Shown piece after piece: positions 48,080-60,240 of a stretch of 64,000 nucleotides of DNA. The position numbers were made by a program, and so were the translations under genes. Within the stretch, counting starts at the first letter, position 1, and every line of letters begins with the position of its first letter. Below the pieces are notes generated by a model that saw nothing but the letters and a program-made list of their open reading frames with translations, made no database searches and was not told the origin of the DNA. This DNA is from Corylus avellana (taxonomy: Eukaryota > Streptophyta > Magnoliopsida > Fagales > Betulaceae), in assembly GCF_901000735.1 (NCBI RefSeq), contig NC_081549.1, positions 8,543,410 through 8,607,409 of the forward strand, read 5' to 3'.

Positions 48080-48944
48080 AGATACGAAAAATTGTATATG
48101 AGAAAATGGGGTTGTACTAAGAATTTTTTATAAACATAAAATGATATTGATTATCATATCTTCATATTATTAAAAAGAAAAAACAGAGAAATTCAAACCA
48201 GTAAATCCTATTTTATGTCATGTTGACGAGACCTTTTTTTTTTTTTAAAAAAAAAATAGTTAACTTTTATGTCACATCAAAACACTTTTTTAATTCAAAA
48301 ACAAAAAACACCACCTAAAACACATTAACAAACATAGCTAATGTACTTTTATAATTATCTAATTTTATGTGTTAAAACAAGACTTTGCAACAAAATGGGG
48401 CCGGGTGTCTTAAAAATAATTTAGTTGTTCATATTGTAAGACTAGGTTTGGTACACAGGATTAGTACATTTTAGGAATAGGAATGGGTATTACTAAGAAT
48501 ACAAGAAATTGAAATTGAATAATTATTCATATTCTTTGGTTTGGTAACAACATAAGCAATGACAATGACAATGGCATGTGTATTCCTTATTTCCTTTCAC
48601 TTGAATACATGAATGAAAGCTTTATGGGGTGTTTTTTTTCTTTCTTTTCTTTTCTTTTCTTTTTTATTTTTTTATTCCTTATTTCCTTCCACCTGAATAC
48701 ATGAATGAAAGCCTTCTGGGGTGTTATTTTTTTTTTTTTTATTATTTTTTTATTATTTTTAAGGTCTGAGAAGAAGAGTGATTGGCAATGGCCTGGTCTT
48801 CTCTTTCCCAAGGTAATCAATTATGATCATGCAAAATTAATATATATTTTTAGATGATGATCAGAAAATATGCACGCAATCTGTTTGATTATAGGGTGGG
48901 TGGGAAAATTATGAGACCGTTGAGGAGCAAGCAAAACGGAACAG
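48080..48944. other. No gene recognised
   Basis: AT-rich, with a direct repeat of about 60 bases (TCCTTATTTCCTTTCACTTG ... GGGGTGTT at 48583-48634 and 48677-48726) separated by a CTTTT/T-rich microsatellite. The 77-codon minus frame is a product of that repeat. Confidence 0.55.
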
Positions 48945-49364
48945 GATCCTCTTCAGTCTATTTTGGATTGGAAAATATTCAGTTTATGGTTAAGATTTCT
49001 TCTTAAAAATTCTAGAGTCACAAATGAAACACATGTCTCACTAGCAAAAAATAATAATAAAATATTATTTCATATTAAAAGAAAATAAATAATAAAATAA
49101 TAATTAAAAAAAAAAAAGGGTGGTTGGCCACCCCATCTTGGCCATAGGGGGTGGTCGGACCACCCCATTTTAGCTGGGAGTGGCTCTCAAGCCACCCCTT
49201 AATTTGTTATAATTTTGTTTTTTAATTATTTTTAAAATATATATAATATTTTATTATTATTATTACTAATGGATAAATGTCCTATTTATGGTCTCAAAAT
49301 ATCTCTAGAAAGATCCTGACCATTAACTAAATATTCTCTAGTTCAGAATAGACCAGAGAGGATC
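48945..49364. mobile_element. MITE with GC-rich core, copy 1
   Basis: About 45-bp terminal inverted repeats (GATCCTCTTCAGTCTATTTT and inverted GATCCTCTCTGGTCTATTCT, both continuing to a GAATATT-type motif). The next layer is an AATAATAATAAAATATTATT inverted arm. The middle (49118-49197) is GC-rich with GGTGG/CCACC palindromes. 420 bp. Related to 62472-63122. The superfamily is unknown and no duplication is evident. Confidence 0.8.
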
Positions 49365-50905
49365 ATATTTCTAATAAAACGTGAAGCTTTTAATGGTATG
49401 AATAAATCAAAAATACTACTTTTGTTTCCTTTTGCGCGTGCTTCTTTCTTTATTCATAGATAATATGATCCATGCAATTTTAAAAAAAAAAAAAAATTGT
49501 AAATTTTAAAATTATGTGAATTTATGCATTTTTTGCATTGAACGGTTTTAAAAATGTTACATATTAAAAATCTTCGTGTTCTTCTTGTATCCTCCTGATT
49601 CTAAGTAGATATTATTTATAAAAACCAAGTGAAAGAAATAAGAGCAATTGTCTTTTTTTTTTTAATAAAATAATATCCACCTATCATTTCCCTATTAAAA
49701 ATGTGACATGTTACTAAAGCAGCCAAAAAGAATTCTCTTTCTAAAAAGCTTCTTCTTCACTTTTGAAAAAACACTTATTGTTCATAAAATAAAAAGGACA
49801 GTTTTTTGCTCAAAACTTATATACAACATAAAACTCAAGAATCTGATGAAAATATACTCAATTATTATTAGTCACATGTCACATTTTTAATAGTTAGCAT
49901 TTTTCAAGTCCTAATATATTCACATGCTATTTAAAAAAACACATGCTTATTACAAAGCAAAGGGCCACATGTGACATTTTTATAGACCAGATTAGAACAA
50001 GTTCTTTCAACTCAGTTTAAAGGAAATCTTTGCCCTTAAAAATTACTTAGAAATTTTGACATGTTTGTGTAGCAGTTCCATATTGTTTCTTCCAGTATTT
50101 TCTGGGGTAATAATTTTTTAAGAGCAAAACCCTGCAAGATGAGTTCAGTCCAGAAGGGTTATATATGCAAAGCTGCCATGTTTGCTTTGCTTGTGAGGGA
50201 GGAGCTGGAGTCTTGGCCAGAACAGAGCATTCCTCAAGCAAAGGAGCGTTGCCAGCACCTATGGATGCGAGAGGCCCTTGAGGAAGAGAACCACCTTGTT
50301 TCGCCTTGCTCCACCCCAGATGAGAAGAATTGATGAGGAATTTCTAGGGTTTTTTTTTTTTTTTTTCTTTTTTCTTGTGTGGACATGTCAAAAAAATAAT
50401 GATCATAATAACATAAAGATTGGTTGGAATTAACCCGTTTAATAAGCAGCTCAATGCAAGGTCAAGACCCATGGGTGACCTGTTTTACCCATATAATAAT
50501 CAATTAATGTTGTTTTCTTTTACAATAATAATAATTTCTTTTTTTAACAAAAAACTAACGGCTAGGTTGGCGAGTCAAACAAATTATTCATTATTTGAGT
50601 TAGTTTTCAAATAATGGGTCTAATAGGCCGAGTTTGGGTCAACCTATTTACTAAATGGGTTACATGGTCTAGTCTGGTCAACTCAACACAACATGTTTAA
50701 CAAATGGGTCGTATCACCCCCTTATTTAAATGAGTTATGTAAGAGTTGAACAGTTTAGCTTGTATAACTAAACTAATTGTCTCATAATTGACTTTTAATG
50801 AGTTAGCAGATTAAGCGAATCGACATAAACCTGAAACGCCAACCCTAATTGATAAGTGAAAACCCTATCTCAAAATAACAACACAGCTTTACAACACATA
50901 CATTC
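49365..50905. other. AT-rich stretch without a recognised gene
   Basis: About 49555-49640 resembles the MITE at 51655-51801 (shared TCTTTAAGTGA/TCTAAGTAGATATTATTT and GAGAGAAATAAG words). TCTTGTGTGGACATGTCAAA at 50374-50393 is a detached SINE tail, in plus orientation. The 64-codon frame at 50139 has no recognisable domain. Confidence 0.5.
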
Positions 50906-51040
50906 TTTTTTCTTTTCTTTTTTTTTTTTTTTTTTATTTTGACATGTCTTCCACACAAGAGGAGTGTGAGAGGAATTCAAACTAGTAACCTCTATTTCAT
51001 AAAGTGTAGTTCCAGTCAATTAAGCTACCCCTTGAAAACT
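50906..51040 (-). mobile_element. tRNA-derived SINE with 10-bp target duplication
   Basis: Flanked by ACATACATTC at 50896-50905 and 51041-51050. Minus strand: GGGGTAGCTTAATTGACTGG (A box), GGTTACTAGTTTGAATTCCT (B box), CTCTTGTGTGGAAGACATGT and a long A-rich tail (plus T run 50906-50935). This is the best-preserved member of the family seen at 37808 and 47987. Confidence 0.88.
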
Positions 51041-51519
51041 ACATACATTCATTCTCAAATACATAGAACAAGCATTTCATAATTAATTGCAACATTATTT
51101 TACACATAAAAAATCTGATATCATTGATTACATAAGTCATGGATACAAATCAAAAGTGGTCCAACTGTGCATGGTGCTACATGTAAACCAAAAACTGAAC
51201 AATCATAGTTACTCCAGGAGCCTAGTTCACCAACTACTTTGTTTGCCGGTTTCCTGCACCGGTATCCTCTGAGAAATAATATTTTATAGGTTGAAGGTAA
51301 GTTCACGACTCAATAAGTAAACAACACTGTTGGCCCTCTTTTACTTTAATAATTTTTCCCCTATCTTTTGTTTGAGTAGAAAAATAAAATAGCCAAGGTA
51401 ATAATCGCAAATACATGTTGTCTAGAAGCATCATAAGTCAGTCATAAGTTGATCACCACAGTAGATTAATCGAGCAAACATAAACAGGATTCTGGTTAAT
51501 TTGTTGCCATTTCACTTAA

Positions 51520-51556
51520 AATAAAAAATAAAAAATAAAAAATAAAAAAAACTTTG
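51520..51556. repeat. AAATAAAA microsatellite
   Basis: Short tandem AAAATAAAAA units. No other feature. Confidence 0.8.
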
Positions 51557-51654
51557 TATTAACTTCATTATTCCTTAACTTTTTTCAACTAATAAAAACT
51601 AACTTATAATTGTAGAAAAATTGTGTAAAAAAATGGGAGATCGTCATTTTTTAT

Positions 51655-51801
51655 TAAGAATGTTGGGTGTTCTCCTGATCTTTAAGTGAATATTATTTTT
51701 AAAAACTGGGTGAGAGAAATAAGGGATCGATGGGGCCAATTTGTTTTTTACTTTTTTTGAAAGTAATATTTACTTAGGAGCAAGAAACACCATAAGAATA
51801 T
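51655..51801. mobile_element. Short MITE
   Basis: Left arm GAATGTTGGGTGTTCTCCTG ... GTGAATATTATTTTTAAA matches the inverted right arm ATTCTTATGGTGTTTCTTGC ... GTAAATATTACTTTC. About 147 bp. A weaker relative starts near 49560. Confidence 0.6.
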
Positions 51802-52004
51802 TTAAAAAAACATCTAGTATTTCCCTTTTTTTATTAGTCGACAAAAGTTAAAGGAATAATGAAGTTAACACAAAGCCTACTCTAATGAAACACAATCAAT
51901 CTTCTCAGCCTTTTCTCTTGAAATTTTTCTTATTAAACTTGATATCGCTCTATCTCTCTCTCTCTCTCTCTCTCGTCCATTTTTCTTTTTTTTAGGGGAA
52001 TCTT

Positions 52005-52370
52005 TCATATTCATTTTTTGAAAAAAGATCAAGAGTATAAAGTTCTTACATCAGAGAGTATAAAACTCTAATAAATCATAACCAAAACTATGAAGTTACA
52101 ACGTCATAGAGACAAACATAAAAATCTTTCAATTAAATCTTATATATGACTTCAACATTTGCTAATACATACGACCCAAACTTCAGTTATATAACGTATC
52201 TGCTCCAGGCAAACTCAATCTAATACATAGGTAGCCCATATTCCCAACTTTTATTTTATCAGCCATGGAAGTAAAACCTTCACACTGAAACTAATCATCA
52301 TTGACCCAAAGGCCAAGATAAAAACCTTCACCCCTCATGAAAGTAGATCTAAGGAGAATTCAAACTCTTA
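52005..52370 (-). mobile_element. LINE-like 3' region, second copy
   Basis: Plus-strand T run, then GGGAATCTTTCATATTCATT, then AAATCATAACCAAAAC and GAAGTTACAA, in the same order as at 34790-34900. Preceded by a TC microsatellite (51952-51974). No protein domain is visible. Treated as a retroposon tail in minus orientation. Confidence 0.4.
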
Positions 52371-53343
52371 TTCAAAAAATAATAATAAAATTAAAATTAA
52401 AAATAAAATAAAAATAAAATAAAATAAGCCAACAAATAGTTACAACATTCGAGGCGAGGGAGGCAAAGCACATTGGCCGGCACGTGGTGGACAAAATGGA
52501 GTCGTTTCCAGTTGAGTAGACTAGATCTAAATTTGAAAAATTAGATCTAAAGTCCAACTGATTCCGATGAGGCGAAGAGCAGTGCAACACGGTAGAGGAC
52601 GGGCAAAGGCAATGCAGCATAAACAAAGGGATGGCTAAAGTAACTGGTCGAAAAAACAAATAAAAAAAAAAAAAAAAAGGAAAGGACAAAAAACCTAGTG
52701 CCGGCCCAGCAAAATATATTGTATTCTTTTTCGTCCATCTTAATTCGTGAGTAAAGATTATTGAAAAATAAATAAAAATAAAAATGAAAAAAAAATAGCA
52801 TTTCTTTTTTCATATACTTTTTACACTATTTGATGTGGTCGGATGTCGACCTCAATTTCTGAATTTGATGCTGATGGTCTTACGATGAACAAGTCGTCAA
52901 AATAGTTGTATGTATTTCCGTGCATGATATTTTGAATCCTGAGAGATAAATGTGGGTAGAAATCATTTATTGTTCATTAAAGACAGCTATAAAGTCAATT
53001 ATTTAAAAAAAAAAAAATAAAAAAAAAAAGAAGAAAAAAGTAAGAAAGAAAGAGATAGGCAGATAGCAAGGACAAACAGCAAGTAATACGCTACCATCAT
53101 CATAATTGTGGTAGCTGCCAAGTCCTTATAATTAAAAAAATTATTAAAAAATAATAATAATATTTCGTTTTTTTTTTTTTTAAATGGTAGCAAAGATATT
53201 CTACAACCGAAGAAAAGCTTTAGACGAGTTGTCTCATGTCTTGTCACTTTCAGAAGTGGCCAATGTGTTATAATGTATTTATTTGAAATTTTTAATACGT
53301 TTCATATAATCTCTTTTATATATATATATATATATTTTTTAAT
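52371..53343. other. No gene recognised
   Basis: A/T microsatellite-rich DNA. The minus frames at 52372-52813 and 52999-53247 are runs of F, L and Y produced by T-rich sequence. TATATA repeat at 53318-53334. Confidence 0.6.
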
Positions 53344-53680
53344 GGTAACTTTAATTTATATTCTTAAATTACTAAGCGATTTGAGAAGTCTTTAAACTTT
53401 AAAACTTCTCAATTTGGACCTCTAAATTTTTAATTGCAATCAATTTGACCCCCTTCATCAGATTTTAAACATTAAAAGTAACGCAATGACACTTATACTC
53501 CTGATTTTTTTATAAAATTTTAAATTTACCCTTGATTCCAAATTTTTTTTTTAAAAAAAAAATAGTGATATTTTAGTATTTTTAAGGGTAAATCAGGGAA
53601 GTTAACGGCTATTTTGTGGTGATATAGTTTGATGTAATTATTTTGTGGACTAAAGTCTATTTTTAACTTGTTGGTTTTTG
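53344..53680. mobile_element. Degenerate MULE-type MITE, copy 2
   Basis: Left end GGTAACTTTAATTTATATTC with GATTTGAGAAGTC, then CCCCCTTCATCAGATTTTAA, colinear with copy 1 at 32533-32941. The right end is eroded (TAAAGTCTATTTTTAAC) and no duplication can be read. Confidence 0.65.
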
Positions 53681-54589
53681 TTGATTGGTCCACTTTTGGG
53701 ACTAATGATTCATTTAATGAAAAGTTATGAGAAATTTTCAACAAATACGACATTTGAAAAATATAACTATTGAAAAATATGATTGTTATAAAGTACAACC
53801 ATTTCAAAGATTGTTCGAAAAATAATGACCATTGAAAACTTATTGTGCTAAAAGGATTTCTATTGCAAAAATAAAGAAAGAAATGTGATTTTTAGAAAAG
53901 AAATAAAGATAGAATCAATAAGAATATTTAAAATGATATAAATAAAAATATAGTTAATTGGTTGTAGGGTACCTTTAAAAACCCATTAACTAAACTAGAT
54001 AAAGTGAGTTTTGACTCTCCATTTTGCATAAAAATTTGCATAAACCATTGTGATTTGTGAGTGCTCGAAAATGTTACTTTAAAATATATTTTGTTATGTA
54101 TTTTATTTGCTTTGGAGTAAACGCAAAAAATTCTTAAACGTAAGAAATATTTTCAATATTTAATAGTAAACAAAGCCAATATCAATACCATATCAAGTTC
54201 ATTTAACCTAATTGAAGACTCTGGAAGAGCACTCTTAATCCTAAATATTTTTTGGGATGTTACATAGATCCGGTCAAAGTGTATAGAATAAACAAAAATA
54301 AACTGATAATCTTCACTTTGGGTGAAAGTAACCACAATACAAATCTCAACTAGAATACCACAGTACAAACACATAAACTTTCTTCTCTACTTAATTACTC
54401 CTATTCTACTAACATATTTATAAGCACTAAAAATGAGCTATCAAGAATTCTAGATGCCCAAGAATATTCCATCAATGTAAGGGCACAAGCCGCACAACAA
54501 TGCAAGAATTTTCCATCAAAGAGACCAACATGCAAGAATGCGTTGTCAAGGAGAGAGACATGCTAATAGGATGTAATACCATGATGACA

Positions 54590-56330
54590 AATACCCAATG
54601 ATGCAGTACAATGATGATAGAAATGCAAGAATACCATACCATGAGGACAACAATACAAGAATGAAGCAAAATGGGAAAGATTATGGTGGCATTTATACAA
54701 GGTCGGTTCGCATCGACTTTCCTAAATATGATGGAAATGATCCATTCGGTTGGTTATATCAAGCTATTTTTCTTTTATGACAAAAATTTCCTCCAAACTG
54801 GTTTGGACAAAATATCTTTCAACCCATTTAAAATAGTGACAAGTGTCTATAAATATTTAAAAGGCACATTAAAATTAGTCTAAATTAGTAAACTGCTATT
54901 AATAATGTTAAGAATTTAATGTGCATTTTAAATGTTTATAGACACTTGGCACTATTTTAAATGGATTGAAGGATATTTCCTTCAAACTGGTTTGAAAGAA
55001 ATTTTTGTCATTTCATAAAACCCCATATAACCAGAAATTTTTTTCTTGCTTTTTTTTTTCATATGGAATGCAGAGCCTTAATGTGATTTCAAGAAATGCA
55101 TAGCTCAGGATCCTTGCCTAATTGGGAAGTTTCATCTCAATACCTTTAAGATAGATTTGGGGATAGTTCTTATGATGACCCTATAGAGCCTTTAACTAGA
55201 TTAAAATAACAATCCTGTATGGAGGAGTATAAGTGCAAATTTGAAGCACTATCAAATAGATTGAGGGAATTTTCAAAAACTTATAAGCTGAGTTGTTTCT
55301 TAAGTGGTATAACAGAAGAAATTAGACTACCAATTAGGATGTTCACTCATAAAACTTTGTTGACTGCCTATAGGTTAGCTAAAATACAAGAAGAGCATGT
55401 TTCAAATGGGAAAAGGAATTATAAGAACTCAAATATGAACTTTCCTAATTCAGGGAGTGTCAAAAGTGAGTGTTGCTACTACTAACCAGCCTACTGTACG
55501 TGGGGCCTTTGAAGGCCACTGTTCCTATTCATAAAATTTCCCAAGCCCAAATGGAAGAAAGGAGAAGGAAGGAATTGTGCTACAATTGTGACTCTAAGTG
55601 GCTTAAAGGGCATGAGTTTCAAAAATCCTAAATTGTCCTTAATTGAAAGTGTAGAGTTTTTTTGTGAATGGAAAATATGGACAGTAAGAAGAATACGAAG
55701 ATTCAGGGGCTGATTTAATTTAGCTGCAATGAGGTTAATCCCGAGATTTCTTTACATGTGATTGGGGGTAGCATGTAAAGAAATTTATTAAAGATAAATT
55801 CTTTTCATTGGAATGATGATGCTGAGAATGCCTTTGAGAAGCTTAAAAAGGCAATGAACAACCCTCTGGTTCTCATCCTGCCATATTTTACTCAACCTTT
55901 CTTAATAGAGTGTGATGCATCAAGTAAGGGAATTGGAGCAGTTCTAATGCTGAACTAGTTACCAATAGCATTTTCAGCCAAGTTCTAAAAGGGAGGTGAA
56001 TTTGATGTCAACCTCTGAGAAAGGATTAGTTTCTTTGGTGTTAGCTATGAAGAAGGGTATGTAGAAAATTATCTTCGATGCATGATATGTGACAAACCAA
56101 AATAGTGGGTGTAGTAGCTACCTCTGCAAAAAATTGCTACAATACCTCATTCCACCACTCTACAAGAGTGACACAATTTGAAGCCATGTTTGGTTACTTA
56201 CCTCCCCGACTACTTGCCTACATGTCGGAAACTACTAATTGGAAAATGTAGAAGATCAGAGACAAATTGTTAAAGCTCTTGCGAGAGAACCTACGCAAAA
56301 GTCAGAATTGGATGAACAAAATAAAAAATT
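54590..56330 (+). pseudogene. Decayed plus-strand Ty3/gypsy element
   Basis: Gag N-part with RIDFPKYDGNDPFGWLYQA (54700-54770). After an inserted MITE, gag continues with MEEYKCKFEALSNRLREFSK and RLAKIQEEHV (55219-55410). RNase H region FLIECDASSKGIGAVLM at about 55900-55960. Integrase end with YNTSFHHSTRVTQFEAMFGY at about 56140-56195. RT palm and most of integrase are deleted and stops are frequent. No LTRs were found, so this is an internal fragment. It differs from the two minus-strand elements in its gag. Confidence 0.85.
54778..55015. mobile_element. Palindromic MITE inside gypsy gag
   Basis: About 90-bp inverted arms (TGACAAAAATTTCCTCCAAA ... AATAGTGACAAGTGTCTATA and inverted TGACAAAAATTTCTTTCAAA ... 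AATAGTGCCAAGTGTCTATA). It interrupts the gag fragment of the 54590-56330 element, so it inserted later. The duplication is not certain. Confidence 0.78.
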
Positions 56331-56954
56331 ACCCTCCAAAATACACTAATAAACAAAATCGGATTTATCAAACAACATAGGTGGCGTCTTATCTAATCCG
56401 TTGTGTTTTGTTTGGTTAGGTGATGTTTGTCTTATAGCTTATTTGAAATTGTGTTAAAGAGTTTAAAAAGTAGTTTTAGTACCTAAAAAACTTATGCCAA
56501 ACAAAAAAAAAAATTAGTTAATTTGGTAAAAAATTACAGCACTTTGGCATTTTTACTTTAAGTAGGGCAAAAATACACTTTTTAAAAAAGCTTAAAAATG
56601 ATTTTTTTTTTTTTTCTAAGAAGCTTTTAACATCAAAAGCTCTTGACTCTTTTCCATCTTAGTTGTTTTAGTATTGTTATCATTCAGAATATACCTGTGT
56701 GCTTTTGTACTTCTTTTTTTCTTGTTGTTTTGTTTTATTTATAATTACTAGTACTTACTACAAAAAAGAAAAAAAAAATGAATATCTATTATCAATTAAA
56801 TTTTGTCAACTTTGGTGGGTGAGTATAAGCAAATTTGAGTTATTTAGTTTTTGAAATTTTACCAATTTAATTCTGAGTTTGTAGTCACTAAACCTTCTAT
56901 ATATAGAAAGGCAAAGATGGTGATAAAACCCCATGAGAATGATCTCACAATAGG
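56331..56954. other. No gene recognised
   Basis: AT-rich DNA. Around 56440-56650 a degenerate hairpin-like repeat with AAAAGCTTAAAA and AAGCTTTTAACATCAAAAGC resembles the Tourist-like interior at 33580-33700. Confidence 0.5.
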
Positions 56955-57310
56955 TGTTAGGGCTATTCCACAACGGGATCTTGGGCCTCTCTCAACCCTA
57001 AAAGCTAGCTCAAGAAGTGAGACTTTCCTTCACACTTATAAAGTGACCATCAACCCCTTCCACAGCTGATGTGAAATAATTCCAACAATCTCCTTCTCAC
57101 ACATCGGGCCATAAGTCGGAGCAGCGACAACCTGTTTTTCCCGTATATTGTTGAGGTGAAACTTGTTGGTAAACCTAGGCTCTGATACCAGTGATAGGTG
57201 GTCATGTGCCTCTTTTAACTCCAAAAGCTAGTTCAAGAGGTAAAGTTTTTCCTCACACTTATAAAGTGACCACCAGTCTCTTTCACAATTGATATAAGAT
57301 AACCCAAACA
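56955..57310 (-). mobile_element. TRIM (miniature LTR retrotransposon)
   Basis: Short LTRs 56955-57087 (133 bp) and 57192-57310 (119 bp), TG...CA, sharing AAAAGCTAG(C/T)TCAAGA and CACACTTATAAAGTGACCA. On the minus strand the primer site TGGTATCAGAGCC (57178-57190) follows the right LTR, and a polypurine tract GTGAGAAGGAGAT (57088-57100) precedes the left LTR. Flanks ATAGG and ATAAG fit a 5-bp duplication with one change. It encodes no protein. Confidence 0.82.
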
Positions 57311-58230
57311 ATAAGTTTACTCAATCGATCATTGAGGGTACACACAAAAAGATAATTGGTGGGGCAAAAGAAGAAGTATTCAGGAGTCTTGCAAAAGGTC
57401 AATCAGATATACATGCAAGTTGCCCACGAGTTGAGAAAGCTGTTCGCGAATAACTTATTGAATATGACATATATGGAAAAAGGTGCGACGACTTGATAAA
57501 GATTTTATATTCTAGCTAGTCTTCAGATACCAAAAATAAATAAATAAATGAAATATTTATATTCTTCTCCCAAAAAGAAGTTGTAAATGGACTTGCTCAA
57601 ATTTTCCCAACCTGCATGTAACTGAGAATAAGTTGAAATACCCAATTATTTGTTGGTCAAGGGTTCAAGTACTAGAGTTAGCTCTAGCCATAGTGATGAT
57701 TGCCTAAAAAGTAGCTAATCAAAAAGTAAAATATTTGTTTTAGATAAAGAGAAAGCAAGTTGCTGGACGTGATTTTTACCTCATATTAATTAGTTAAATA
57801 TACACAATATGAAAGTTTTATAACATTTGCATTGGAGACGCTCCAAGATTTCTTAATTAACAAAACACTTATTGTTGTTAAATATTGAATTCCCTCAAAC
57901 AAAAAACTCCTATGGCATCCAAGCTAGCTAGAAGGGCTTGCAGGAAATTAAGCAGATTCTTGTTTCTTGAATCAATTAGAACTATCTGCCAGTAGTGTTT
58001 ATGATGACTTGATTTTATTCAGAAATTTTATGCAAGTAGTCCTTCTTATGTTGTCCTTCAATGTTTGTCGAGTGCCTGCAGCTCTTATATTGTTTTCTCT
58101 CTTACAAATTTGTTGAAAACCTTGCCACTAATGGCACAAAAAGTTACCAACATTATTGCATGTAGTTATATATACAACCATAATAGAGTAGACTTGACTT
58201 CCCATTTTACTGGTGCAAATGCATTAATTC
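57311..58230. other. No gene recognised
   Basis: AT-rich intergenic DNA. No domain or extended open frame is seen on either strand. Confidence 0.55.
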
Positions 58231-58238
58231 ATGCATAT

Positions 58239-58325
58239 TGAGAGAGAGAGAGAGAGAGAGTGAGAGAGAGCAGATTGTCCGTCAATGTAAGGTGAGTACT
58301 AGCTAGCTCTCTCTCTGTCTCTCTC
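58239..58325. repeat. GA/CT microsatellites facing each other
   Basis: (GA)n at about 58240-58270 and (CT)n at about 58305-58325 can pair as a stem. Further (GA)n at 58748-58770. Confidence 0.8.
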
Positions 58326-58444
58326 ACAAAGAAGCCACTGACTCAAAACTGTTGTGTACGTACCTTATGCTATAGACGGCTATATGACTATCTAAAGCTA
58401 GGGATGATGGAGCTAGCTCTAGGAAACTTTTATATATATATATA

Positions 58445-58735
58445 AAAAATAAAAAAAAAAATTAAGATTGCTCTTAGGCTATGTAGGACATTTAGAATTA
58501 AAATATACTAACACGCTTTCGAATCCGACGTTCACGTCGACTCACTCTATTTTATAAGCCGTTCTTTCTGTGACTCGAATTCACGATATAATACTTGACT
58601 CTGATACTAAATGACGACACAAGTAAAAATTATTCTTAAAAATCGACTTATAATAGGAGAGTGTCTAAAAGTTTATATACACAGACAGTTAAAATTTCAC
58701 TTGAGTCATGTAAGACATTTAAGATTGTAACACAT
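58445..58735 (-). mobile_element. TRIM-like element
   Basis: Minus strand: right LTR of about 120 bp (TGTGTTACAATCTTAAATGT ... GTGTCGTCA), then a tRNA-Met-type site TAGTATCAGAGTC (complement at 58592-58604), a short interior with TTCGAGTCACAGAAAGAACG, and a left LTR related to the right one (TAGTATATTTTAATTCTAAATGTC). No coding sequence. The left limit is approximate. Confidence 0.55.
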
Positions 58736-59479
58736 GCATACACGTAGATAGAGAGAGAGAGAGAGAGAGAAGCTGAATGATGAGTAATGCTATTTTTCAA
58801 GAGAATTCCCCAAATCCCTCCTTGGTCATATATAGAAAATCCAATCTTTGAGGAAAACTCCATGATATAGAGTTCAAGGCGACTATATATGTTTTTCTAC
58901 CACTTATTGAGAGAAGAAAAATCTATTAAATCCCATTTGTAATAGTGATCCTCTCTTATATAGGGATCAATTAATAATATTATAGAAAATGAAAACTGGA
59001 GATATATATGATACATATAGACGTCGTCCCCACTAGCAGCTGGTTGCTTTGTATTCACACTCCCTAGCTAGAACGGAAAGCATCTTTTCCAAATGGGCTA
59101 CAAGCTAGGCTGAGATAGACATTAATTTGTTGTTTTTGGATAACCAATATTTATCACCATAACAAGACAAAAGTCGAGAAAATGAATCCTAGAAAGTAAT
59201 CAAAAGACAAAACAGCTCTTATCTTTTGATCCTATATATGTACAAGCTGCAAAGCCATATTAGTACAAGCTAGTAGCTCGCTCACGGGAAGCTGAAGTAA
59301 CATACATGAGTTCCATTCTCATCAGTCGGCACTAAAAAACATATCTATTTCATCATTTGGGGACCAGGGCAAATCAATTTCAACCACTAATTTTGCTTTA
59401 CTTTTCTAACCACATTTTCCACACACTATATATGCCCTTGTCCATCAAATAACTTGAATAGAACAAATGTTTGATGTTG

Positions 59480-59765
59480 GAAACTATTAATTAATATTTT
59501 TCAAATTCTATGATATTCAATTAAAATAAAAAATAACGACTAAAAAAAAGTTTAAACTCAAGACATTTAGTCTAATATCATATTTAATCATCACTTGTAT
59601 ATTTAAAAACTTAATATAATAAGAAATAATGAATTTAATCATATTAATATTCTAACAAAATTCATGACTAGCTAGCTTTTTCAAACTGTTAAAATATAAA
59701 TTAATAATGAAATTCATCTCATACTATCGACTTAAGCTTTCATAAAACTTTAACATAGTATCAAA
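59480..59765. mobile_element. TRIM remnants, including one LTR with primer site
   Basis: 59687-59755 is TGTTAAAATATAAATTAATA ... ACTTTAACA (TG...CA, 69 bp), followed by TAGTATCAAA, a decayed tRNA-Met primer site, in plus orientation. 59500-59640 is a related piece in the other orientation (complement of GACTAAATGTCTTGAGTTTA). No full element is seen. Confidence 0.5.
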
Positions 59766-60129
59766 ATAGAGATCATGAATCTCTCTGTCATTCCCTTAGG
59801 TTTGTAGTGTACTTGTCTTTGCAAGTGTAAATAAGCTGGCCCCTTAATGCCTGCTAGAACTTTTCCCCATATCTTTGTGGCTTGAGTTTCAACTCCCATA
59901 CAAATTATTTTAGCTCAAAGATTAGCACTTAAAAACTCTTTTTAAAAGAAGCAAAAGTTAAATATTCAAACACCACACCTTAGGCGATTTAGTGGGCAAG
60001 GAGTAATATTACAATTGCAGCCCTAGCTAGCTAGAGAGATTATTAGATGTTAATTACTAAAACAAAGCAAAAAACAGATAATACAAAAGAGACAAATACG
60101 TTCAATATTTAATAATTAATACAAAATAC

Positions 60130-60182
60130 ATATATAAATATATATATATATGTATATATGCAACATATATACATATATACAA
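60130..60182. repeat. TA/TATG microsatellite
   Basis: Alternating TATATA and TATATATGCA units downstream of the VQ gene's stop. Confidence 0.85.
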
Positions 60183-60240
60183 CCTTAATGGTCCTACTAG
60201 CTAGGCCTGATCAGAAAGCTTACTGGATCGAGTCAATTGA

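Noticed and set aside
53526..53807. 93-codon minus-strand frame
   Set aside because: It overlaps a degenerate MITE and is A/T-composition driven, with no recognisable domain.
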